40,950 nt of DNA. Origin: a virus. Both the position numbers and the translations under genes were made by a program. The first letter of the stretch is position 1. Every line of letters begins with the position of its first letter. Of this stretch, positions 1-6,524 are shown piece by piece. The DNA lies in IMG/VR virus record IMGVR_UViG_3300022818_000019, positions 1 to 40,950 of that record. One strand, 5' to 3'. Below the pieces are notes generated by a model, which did not search any database, had not been told where the DNA came from, and saw only the letters and a list, made by a program, of their open reading frames with translations.

Positions 1-91
1 CAGCGTTTTTGGTAACTCTTAAATCATCCTGTCTTACAAACCCTCTTGCAGTTAGATTCTTTTCAATCTTTTCAAGACTGATTCTTTCTTC
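1..91. repeat. Terminal direct repeat, left copy
   Basis: Bases 1-91 are identical to 40860-40950. This is what an assembler leaves when it closes a circular or terminally redundant molecule. Joining the copies keeps the scaffolding gene in frame (355 + 326 bases = 227 codons), which supports true continuity rather than a chance repeat. The exact 91-base length could be an assembly k-mer rather than a biological terminus. Confidence 0.95.
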
Positions 92-355
92 CTCGGTTAG
101 TCCATCATTGTCAGTATGGGTTGATTTTTGTTCTTCAAGGTCTGCTAGTTTTTGTTCTAATTCAGCAGCTCTATCTTCTGCATCTCTTTTTTCTTGGAGA
201 ACTTGTTTAAAACGGGGATGATCGGAAGTCATCTTATCAGATGGATCTTCTTTGTCTGGATCTTGGGAGTTGTCTTGAGTTTCCTCAACTTTTACTTCCA
301 AGTCGGTTGATTGTTCATCGGACTGCAAATCTGCATCCTGTTTATTTTCGTCCAT
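1..355 (-). CDS. Capsid scaffolding protein, N-terminal part (gene continues at 40859)
   Basis: Minus-strand ATG at 355. The frame runs off the window at base 1 and continues at 40859 down to a stop at 40534, giving 226 residues in total. The N-terminal half is very acidic and Gln/Asp/Glu-rich. It is followed by a predicted coiled coil (about residues 50-80, with repeated EKR, AAELEQ and LEEQK patterns) and then a more basic segment. Charged, coiled-coil proteins of this size directly upstream of the coat gene are usually internal scaffolds that direct procapsid assembly and are then lost. The assignment rests on composition and position rather than on a diagnostic motif. A promoter (414-441) lies upstream with a leader of about 50 nt. 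Confidence 0.75.
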   Translation of the reverse strand, partial: MDENKQDADLQSDEQSTDLEVKVEETQDNSQDPDKEDPSDKMTSDHPRFKQVLQEKRDAEDRAAELEQKLADLEEQKSTHTDNDGLTEEERISLEKIEKNLTARGFVRQDDLRVTKNA

Positions 356-413
356 AGTTTAGTCTTACATAGTTACGGATATGAGCCGAGACATATATGC
401 CTATGGTATTCTT

Positions 414-441
414 AATATATCAAGTCCTACGCTAAAGTCAA
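414..441 (-). promoter_or_regulatory. Sigma70-like promoter for scaffold/coat genes
   Basis: Minus strand: TTGACT (441-436), 16-nt spacer, TATATT (419-414). It overlaps the stop of the gene at 438-635 and precedes the scaffold ATG (355) by about 58 nt. Unlike several other promoters in this genome it would give a normal leader. Confidence 0.5.
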
Positions 442-635
442 GCCCCTACAGGAGCTTTAGGTTCATCTTTAACTGCAACTATTCTCACTGTTGGTTCTAT
501 TGAGTTTCTTGATAGGGTAACTGTAGCATCCATTAAGCAGTTGTGTTTTTTGAGTGAAGCGAGGATCTCTTCCTGACAAGTAGCTATTCGTTGTTTTACA
601 AATTCATCCGGAGTTAATACTGGTATTTCTGCCAT
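438..635 (-). CDS. Small hypothetical protein, 65 aa
   Basis: ATG at 635 and stop at 438. It is a soluble-looking protein with an N-terminal helical region and a beta-rich C-terminus. I recognise no family. It has no Shine-Dalgarno sequence. Instead a near-consensus promoter (642-670) ends only 6 nt before the ATG, so the mRNA is predicted to start at or next to the start codon. It lies between a small tail-side gene (678-878) and the scaffold gene, so a minor head or assembly role is possible but not shown. The N-terminal layout (x-x-PDEFV then x-KQRI) loosely resembles the next protein upstream (678-878), which also has a DEFVK segment; the two may be distant paralogues. Confidence 0.75.
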   Translation of the reverse strand: MAEIPVLTPDEFVKQRIATCQEEILASLKKHNCLMDATVTLSRNSIEPTVRIVAVKDEPKAPVGA

Positions 636-641
636 AAAAAG

Positions 642-670
642 TTTATAGCACGAAAAGAATTTGTTGTCAA
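642..670 (-). promoter_or_regulatory. Promoter abutting start codon (leaderless)
   Basis: Minus strand: TTGACA (670-665), 17-nt spacer, TATAAA (647-642), then 6 nt to the ATG at 635. The -35 is preceded by AC, giving ACTTGACA, a context shared with promoters at 37775 and around 39540. A start point 6-7 nt after the -10 box would coincide with the start codon. Confidence 0.7.
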
Positions 671-677
671 GTTTATT

Positions 678-878
678 TTATTGTTGTTCCGGTTTCGGGA
701 GTTTCCCGACTGAAGTCTGTAAAACTAAGCTGAATGTATTATCATCCCTAGCTTTATAAACAGGAGTAGTAACAATTCTCATCTGATGCTTTTCACAAAT
801 TGACTCGTAATCTTTTACAAACTCGTCAACTAACTGTTTTTCTGTTTTAGGCTCAACTGCCTTAGCGTTGTCTCCCAT
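678..878 (-). CDS. Small hypothetical protein, 66 aa
   Basis: I chose the ATG at 878 because it has a good ribosome site (GAGGTGAT, 4-7 nt upstream). A GTG three codons earlier lies inside that site and is unlikely. The product is charged, with a central helical DEFVKDYESICEKH-like segment and a beta-rich C-terminal half. I recognise no family. It sits in the packaging/head transcription unit between the 94-residue protein (901-1185) and the 65-residue protein (438-635). Confidence 0.75.
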   Translation of the reverse strand: MGDNAKAVEPKTEKQLVDEFVKDYESICEKHQMRIVTTPVYKARDDNTFSLVLQTSVGKLPKPEQQ

Positions 879-900
879 ATAAATCACCTCGCTTTCAGTA

Positions 901-1185
901 TTATTTTATCACTTCTTCTACTGGTTTTACAACTGGATTCATCTTAGCTATCATTGCGGTTGCAATAGCTTCTTTCAATGAAGTTTGTGAACCGTCATCA
1001 GTTACATCCTCTACTTTAACTACGCTTGCTATGGCTTGACGATTAGCATTTTCCAATACTCCATTAGCAATGTAATCTAGTATTTTACTGGTTACAAAGT
1101 CTTCTATTGATATTGATTCGTCAAAACCATTGACATTAGCAAAGTCTGTTGCTGATTGTTCTTTTAGATTTAATGTTATTGTCAT
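901..1185 (-). CDS. Hypothetical protein, 94 aa
   Basis: ATG at 1185 with a perfect ribosome site (AAAGGAGG, 6 nt upstream). The protein has a beta-rich N-terminus (MTITLNLKE), then amphipathic helices rich in Ala, Val and Ile, and ends with a Val/Lys-rich tail. I recognise no family. It follows the tail-fibre-like gene (1198-2235) by 12 nt and is probably co-transcribed. Strong translation would fit a structural or chaperone-like protein, but nothing in the sequence proves this. Confidence 0.8.
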   Translation of the reverse strand: MTITLNLKEQSATDFANVNGFDESISIEDFVTSKILDYIANGVLENANRQAIASVVKVEDVTDDGSQTSLKEAIATAMIAKMNPVVKPVEEVIK

Positions 1186-1197
1186 ATATCCTCCTTT

Positions 1198-2235
1198 CTA
1201 TGCGTATCCTGTGATTATGCCATTCTTAAAAGTTAGGGTTTTTCCAACTAAATCTGCTGTTGTTAATGTACCTGATATACCTGCACTACTATCAGCAGCA
1301 TTATATCCATCAGCTTCAATTATGCCTGTTACATTTACTTTCCCAGCAGTAATTCCATCCAATGTCGCTGTACTATTAAGGTAGAGTTTATCTGTATAGG
1401 TATTTGCAAAGTAAAGACTTGATGTTCCCAAGTCCCTTGCACTATCCGTTGTCGGGTTTATGTTACCAACTATTTCCAACGCTCCACCAAAATGGTTAAG
1501 TCCTGCATTAGTATAAATCGCATAATTAAGCGTTCCTCCCCTAGTAACATCGTTGAGGTAAATTCCATATTGATTAGCAACTGTCCCTGATGAGTAGATA
1601 ACACTTTCTAAATAGTAACCATAGAGATTGGTTATTGCTCCTCCCACTACAACTGGCTGGGCTGTATAACATTTTCCAGTCAATATAGTTCCAGCTTCTC
1701 CTTGTATAACTGCTTTACCACCTATCGCATTAGAAGTGGTACCTGCAGCTTTTTGATAAAATCCACCAGAAAAACCAGCATAATAATTAGCAGTACCCGT
1801 AGAATGATAAGCACTCAGTTCAAACTGCATACCATAAATACCATTTGAAGCAAAAGCAGTATCGTAGTAACCAGATACTTTTATTCCAGCAACATCTCCT
1901 GCGGTAGGATTAAATGTTTCATTAACAAAAATTCCATTTAAGTCTGACAAGGTAGCATCCCATCCAACAGCAATATGTCTTTGTACATCTATCCCACCTA
2001 TTACATTTATTTGTCCTGCCGTACTCCCGTCCAGTGTTGCTGTACTATTCAAATAAATCTTATCTACATACCCATTAGCCCAATACTTACTACTACTTCC
2101 CAAATTATCTGTACTGTCTGTGTCTGAGATAAGAGAGGTGTTGATTGCTACTGAGGCGAGGTTGTCTAAAGCTGCTGAAGCTCCTCCCCCACTTGAACCC
2201 GCTGGCGTAATTGATAATTTAGTAAAATCTGCCAT
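1198..2235 (-). CDS. Tail fibre / receptor-binding-like virion protein, 345 aa
   Basis: ATG at 2235, 4 nt after the preceding gene's stop. The protein is Gly/Ser/Thr/Tyr/Asn-rich with few charges, as in phage fibres and appendages. It carries an internal repeat: the block LGSSSKYWANGYVDKIYLNS near residues 45-64, followed by TATLDG, recurs in diverged form (LGTSSLYFANTYTDKLYLNS, then TATLDG) near residues 265-290. Such LGSSS-x-W-x-LYL modules are typical of trimeric beta-helical fibres. The central region (about 75-245) is beta-rich with many aromatics. Its N-terminal segment may dock to the large protein encoded just upstream (2239-4263). The exact position in the particle is inferred. Confidence 0.7.
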   Translation of the reverse strand: MADFTKLSITPAGSSGGGASAALDNLASVAINTSLISDTDSTDNLGSSSKYWANGYVDKIYLNSTATLDGSTAGQINVIGGIDVQRHIAVGWDATLSDLNGIFVNETFNPTAGDVAGIKVSGYYDTAFASNGIYGMQFELSAYHSTGTANYYAGFSGGFYQKAAGTTSNAIGGKAVIQGEAGTILTGKCYTAQPVVVGGAITNLYGYYLESVIYSSGTVANQYGIYLNDVTRGGTLNYAIYTNAGLNHFGGALEIVGNINPTTDSARDLGTSSLYFANTYTDKLYLNSTATLDGITAGKVNVTGIIEADGYNAADSSAGISGTLTTADLVGKTLTFKNGIITGYA

Positions 2236-2238
2236 ATT

Positions 2239-4263
2239 TTATGAATATTGAACGTCAAACCAACAATCTGCACTCCCTATTGTCTTAGTTGGTCCTGTAC
2301 TTGAATTACAAATTGTTATTCCCGTTGACATAGCTCTTCCTTGTACTCCAAATCCTAAAGAGAAATTAGAAGTAGCAGGAACTGTAAATATCACTACTGG
2401 TACTGCTGTATCTGCGGGTAAGGTTGCTGTATTGTGAACTTGAATAAATTGAGCAGAAGCCTTTGAGTTATACCCCGTAATCCCAAATAATGTTCCTGCT
2501 GACGCTTTAGCAACGCTTGATGCCTCATAGGCTACCGAAGTGTCATTAGTTGGTGCAGTTACGGTAACAGCTTGACTTGGTGGAGCTTGAACTGACGCAC
2601 TTATTTGTTTTAAAACCTGCATCATTGTTACAGCAGTAGTATCAGTAGCAGTTGATTTAGCATCAGCCTTTGCACCAATAGTAACGATTGAACCATCAAC
2701 ATAGGTATTTATAGCTGCTTTTGAAGCAACCGCTACTTGATCGGTTGCTATTGTTACTCTTTGTGAACCTGTACCGGTATTTCCTGACCCCATCAATGGG
2801 GTAACTCCGTTTATCTGAGCATTATTTACAGAGGCGTTGGCTGGTAAAGTAAGTACATCTGCTTGCATGTGGGTTGCAGACACAGCTCCAGCTAGGGTAG
2901 TTAAATCAGCATTAGTAACAGCAACTGTTCCGTCAACTGTAATAGCATTTCCACCATCTTGGATATTGACCGCAGCTGCACCCGTTGAGTTATTTATAGT
3001 TACATCACCAATATCTGTACCTGAAACAAGTTTTGCATTTAAAAGCCCAAGTGTAGTCTCAGTAGCAAATCCTGTTATGGCAGCAGGAGGAGTAAGAGTT
3101 GTGATAGTCGCTGTTGGCAAAATAACGGGAACTGAAGCCGCAGCCAAAGCCTGACCCAAGGCTGGGATGTTATCTGTTTTAGCCTTTATCAATGCAAGAG
3201 TAGTCTGTGTAGCAAAGTCCTTAGCGGCTATCGTATCTAGTACAGCGTTGTCGGTTGCTGACAATTCCGCTGTAACTACATCAGTATTTACTAAATTTCT
3301 AATATCCAAGTCAGTAGCTGTAACCGTACCCGAAGATACAACCGTGATATTTTCCAGTGCTGTTAAATCCTCATCAGATAAATGAACTCTTTGAGCCGTA
3401 GCTGCTGCTCCAGCTCCCACAACCGAGAGGGCTGCATTATCTACCGTAATTGAATTACCGCTATCATTTATACCAACCTCATCCCAAGTACCGCTTTGAG
3501 TAACTGCAACTGTACCCGTTACGGTAACGCTTGGCATAGTCAATACATCAACCTGTACATGTCTGTCATCATCAACTAGGCCTTTCTTGTCCGTTCCCGC
3601 TGCATTTGAAAAGGCTGCTTCACCACCGCTACCTCCTCCTGCTGATATAAGACTCCCGTCAGGATTAACTATTGGTACTGCTCTTATTCCATCTGTAGTT
3701 TTGACAGTCGGAGTTGAACTTCCTCCGCCGCTGAATCCACCCATAACTTGCGGAGTTGGATTAATGACTCTAACTGCTATCGCATCCTTATCCTTAGTAG
3801 GGAAGTCAATTTTTTGTTTCTGATCTGGTTTAAACTCAAGCTTTAAACTAATTTCATCTAATACGTCTTTAATTGGTCTAAGTGGAGCAAAGACTAAAGG
3901 CAGCCATGCGGGTTTCTTAATCCCTATACTGTCTGGAAAATGCATCGGTTGAGTCTTTGGCATTTCAGCCCAATTCTCAATCTTTATTGAATCTGGAAAT
4001 GGAGGAATGACAGTCTTAGGAAACTCTGGGAAGTTAGAAACACTTACCTCTTTTAAAGGTTCAGGAATTTTAATCTCGCCAAGGTTAGTAACTCTAGTAT
4101 CTAAGGACAAGACTGTAACTTTACCAGACTTTGTAAGTTCCTTAGCGGTTCTTTCTCCTACTACTTCGTCTTTTAATTGTTTTGCTAAATCCAATGCCTT
4201 ATCTGCCTCTTTTAAGACATCCATTACTTCTTGGTCTTTTTGTGCTTGTTCGTCTAAATCCAT
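2239..4263 (-). CDS. Large virion-associated (tail/appendage) protein, 674 aa
   Basis: ATG at 4263, two bases from the portal stop. The first 80 residues form a charged coiled coil. A Pro-rich stretch with repeated FP-x-x-xxI and FPDSI motifs follows (about 80-170), then a Gly/Ser linker (about 180-215). The rest (about 230-560) is a long run of short Val/Thr/Ala-rich beta repeats ([36 protein letters not shown]) typical of phage decoration or appendage proteins. The C-terminal 110 residues form a compact beta domain ending FDVQYS. A portal-adjacent gene with coiled-coil anchor and beta-repeat body suggests a tail appendage or head-fibre protein. No enzymatic motif is visible. Confidence 0.65.
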   Translation of the reverse strand: MDLDEQAQKDQEVMDVLKEADKALDLAKQLKDEVVGERTAKELTKSGKVTVLSLDTRVTNLGEIKIPEPLKEVSVSNFPEFPKTVIPPFPDSIKIENWAEMPKTQPMHFPDSIGIKKPAWLPLVFAPLRPIKDVLDEISLKLEFKPDQKQKIDFPTKDKDAIAVRVINPTPQVMGGFSGGGSSTPTVKTTDGIRAVPIVNPDGSLISAGGGSGGEAAFSNAAGTDKKGLVDDDRHVQVDVLTMPSVTVTGTVAVTQSGTWDEVGINDSGNSITVDNAALSVVGAGAAATAQRVHLSDEDLTALENITVVSSGTVTATDLDIRNLVNTDVVTAELSATDNAVLDTIAAKDFATQTTLALIKAKTDNIPALGQALAAASVPVILPTATITTLTPPAAITGFATETTLGLLNAKLVSGTDIGDVTINNSTGAAAVNIQDGGNAITVDGTVAVTNADLTTLAGAVSATHMQADVLTLPANASVNNAQINGVTPLMGSGNTGTGSQRVTIATDQVAVASKAAINTYVDGSIVTIGAKADAKSTATDTTAVTMMQVLKQISASVQAPPSQAVTVTAPTNDTSVAYEASSVAKASAGTLFGITGYNSKASAQFIQVHNTATLPADTAVPVVIFTVPATSNFSLGFGVQGRAMSTGITICNSSTGPTKTIGSADCWFDVQYS

Positions 4264-4264
4264 A

Positions 4265-6121
4265 TTATCCTTTCACTGCTGCACTTTTAGCTTTTAAATT
4301 TGCTACCATTTCTGCAATCTTTGGATTAGGTGGTGTAGGTAGGGGAGCAGAAGCAGGTTGTCCGTTAATCTGGTCAGGCGTAGTTGCAGAAGCTTGCATC
4401 CCTGCCATCGCCATATCCCCCAAAGCTTCTTGTGCCATTCTATCAAAGATATCGGTTGTATTTGGAAACTCTAAGTATTCTAATAAGAATTTAAGCGGTA
4501 CACCCAACTCTACTAACTTAGTCATTAAGTTCAAGCGTTCTTCTTTTGTCTCACCCAAACTTGAATAGACTGAAACTTTGACCTGATTGTCGGGTAAGAT
4601 GTTTAAAACATCTAAGTAGTCTCCATTATCCTCTCCATTATCAAAACTCTTGTAAGATTTCTTTTTCTTATCTAAACCCATTGATTTGTACGCCTCTGAA
4701 CCAACTGCCATAAACTTCTCATCCACTTCGCCTACTTTATTAGTCGTAATTATGCCATCACTCTCATAAAGAGAATACATTTTAAGTATCCATGCAGCCT
4801 CTAAAGCTAGGGCATCTTCAAAGTTATCCCTATAATCAGCAATATTATTAGTGTCACCTGATTGAATAGCTTCTATAGCATTACCGCTTGATACCCTTGA
4901 GGGTACTGCACCTCTTGAGGCATCATGTGAGCCACCTATTTCGTCAATGAAGTCATTAGCGTAGTCAATTTGTCTTAGAAGTGCCGGATTAAGTGCTGGG
5001 ATAGGTAACATGTCAACTCTACTACCAGGTTTCTTTTCTATAATCTGCCCTTCAACTGCATTAATAACTCTAAACCCTGCGTTCTTATCTTTTAAGTATC
5101 TTCCTCTATTAACTAGATGATTGTATTCAAGTAACTGAGTATTCAAGAGATTTAACATCCTCTGAGGAGCTATGATGTGCTTTAACGCACCATCTGAATT
5201 AGCTTCATTAGGAACAATATCTGCCTTATATGGGATGAAAGGATATTCATTGAACGGAGTCTCTTCAAAGTGAATCTTCAAGTCCTTAGTAAAGATACAC
5301 TTATTAACAATTCCACCCTTACTATTCTTCTCAAAGACTTTATACCAGCATTCATAGAGGATGACAGTTTGTGATTCTACATCTTGAGTAGTAGGCGAAC
5401 CGTCATTATTGTATGCAATAGATAAAGAGAGTGTTTTAAACTCATCATCGTCTAATTTATTATCAGGTTGAATCTCACTCGCTGTCTCAGGGAATTTGTT
5501 TCTTACATAACCTACTGTACGCCTGACAGGTTTAATTAAATAAGGACAATCCTCAATCTCACCGTACTTATCGCCCTTTAATAAATTGAACGGATCAACT
5601 GTCCATCTAATCGCTACATGATTCTTTGCATCCCAACCGACCTGTCTATATCCTTCACCGTATTTAATGCCATAATAAACCCATTCTTTATTAATCTTTC
5701 TGAAGTTATTAAGCTTATTATCCCTAGCTAAGATAGCATTAGCTCGTCTTGCGTAAGTCTTAGAACTTTCATCTGACAAATCAGGTTCTACTTCAACTAC
5801 AGGCTTATGGCGTGTTACATAACCTCTGACTGCTCTAAATACCGCAAAGACTTTATTAATAGGAAAGTTGATTGAGTTAGACTTACGGACTATTTCTATC
5901 GAATTATCTAAAGCATTACCTCTAACAGTATGATTACCCCTTAGGAATTGATCTATAACAAACCAGTTCCAACGTTCCTTACGAGAGCCTTGATAGGCTG
6001 AGTCATACCATGAGATTAACACTGACAGCTCTGGACCACCAACTTCTTTTGGCTCAAGGCTTTCTTTCTTAGGAGCTATTACTTCAATTGTCTTTTCTTT
6101 TGGCTTATCTTTTACTTTCAT
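4265..6121 (-). CDS. Portal protein, 618 aa
   Basis: ATG at 6121, overlapping the stop of the 122-aa gene (ATGA). Length and layout match podovirus-type portals. After a charged N-terminus there is a WYxxAYQGSR / [12 protein letters not shown] segment (about 35-60), then [23 protein letters not shown] and PVVEVEP (about 85-115), as in portals that start with a helical clip region. A central [12 protein letters not shown] motif follows, then the P[17 protein letters not shown] stem helix region (about 325-345), and a Gly/Pro/Ala-rich C-terminus. Twelve copies would form the DNA channel and dock the terminase encoded upstream (6525-8660). It is identified by pattern and gene order, since portals lack a catalytic motif. 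Confidence 0.85.
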   Translation of the reverse strand: MKVKDKPKEKTIEVIAPKKESLEPKEVGGPELSVLISWYDSAYQGSRKERWNWFVIDQFLRGNHTVRGNALDNSIEIVRKSNSINFPINKVFAVFRAVRGYVTRHKPVVEVEPDLSDESSKTYARRANAILARDNKLNNFRKINKEWVYYGIKYGEGYRQVGWDAKNHVAIRWTVDPFNLLKGDKYGEIEDCPYLIKPVRRTVGYVRNKFPETASEIQPDNKLDDDEFKTLSLSIAYNNDGSPTTQDVESQTVILYECWYKVFEKNSKGGIVNKCIFTKDLKIHFEETPFNEYPFIPYKADIVPNEANSDGALKHIIAPQRMLNLLNTQLLEYNHLVNRGRYLKDKNAGFRVINAVEGQIIEKKPGSRVDMLPIPALNPALLRQIDYANDFIDEIGGSHDASRGAVPSRVSSGNAIEAIQSGDTNNIADYRDNFEDALALEAAWILKMYSLYESDGIITTNKVGEVDEKFMAVGSEAYKSMGLDKKKKSYKSFDNGEDNGDYLDVLNILPDNQVKVSVYSSLGETKEERLNLMTKLVELGVPLKFLLEYLEFPNTTDIFDRMAQEALGDMAMAGMQASATTPDQINGQPASAPLPTPPNPKIAEMVANLKAKSAAVKG

Positions 6122-6486
6122 TTAAGTCCTTTCTTTATCAATTCTTCCTCATCCTCTTCTGCAAGGTCATCTGTTTCAATCGGGGTTAACTCTTCATCGT
6201 CTACCGTATGACTTTTCTTTGCTTCTTTTGAGATAGTTACTTTAATGGGTTTGGTAAAATCAGGTTCAAAGCTTTCAATCGGGGTAGTTTCATCAAAAGC
6301 ATCATCTGGTTTAACAGCATCAGGGGCTTCCTCCATTACTCTTTTATATCTTCTGACTCTTGGACTAACTGTTTTCTTTTTAAATAGGGGTTGAGTTATA
6401 AAATAAAGTACCACTAAAGTACAAACTAACGAAGCGGTGATTGTGGCAAGGGATACTAATAATACAATAAACAGCAATACTTCCAT
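6118..6486 (-). CDS. Single-pass membrane protein, 122 aa, between TerL and portal
   Basis: ATG at 6486. Residues 1-32 are a strong hydrophobic transmembrane segment. Next is a short basic stretch (about 35-52, KKKTVSPRVRRYKR), then a long acidic, disordered tail (EEDEEELIKKG near the end). This gives an N-out/C-in type topology with a cytoplasmic tail. I recognise no family. It overlaps the portal start by 4 nt. Upstream is a distinctive promoter-like element (6494-6521), shared with the adaptor gene at 37358, whose -10-like box ends 7 nt before the ATG. Confidence 0.75.
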   Translation of the reverse strand: MEVLLFIVLLVSLATITASLVCTLVVLYFITQPLFKKKTVSPRVRRYKRVMEEAPDAVKPDDAFDETTPIESFEPDFTKPIKVTISKEAKKSHTVDDEELTPIETDDLAEEDEEELIKKGLK

Positions 6487-6493
6487 TGAATAA

Positions 6494-6521
6494 AGCGTAT
6501 CAAGTCTAAACTATATTGCAA
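6494..6521 (-). promoter_or_regulatory. Shared promoter-like element, class TTGCAW-N16-TACGCT
   Basis: Minus strand: TTGCAA (6521-6516), 16-nt spacer, TACGCT (6499-6494), 7 nt, ATG (6486). The core ACTTGATACGCTTTA is identical to that before the adaptor gene (37363-37377), with the same spacing to -35-like box and ATG. This suggests a second promoter class, perhaps for late genes. Confidence 0.5.
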
Positions 6522-6524
6522 TAG

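Noticed and set aside
2837-3385. Plus-strand open frames inside the large virion protein gene
   Set aside because: They are antisense to a repeat-rich beta protein; their Val/Ala/Ser-rich products mirror that repeat and have no ribosome site.
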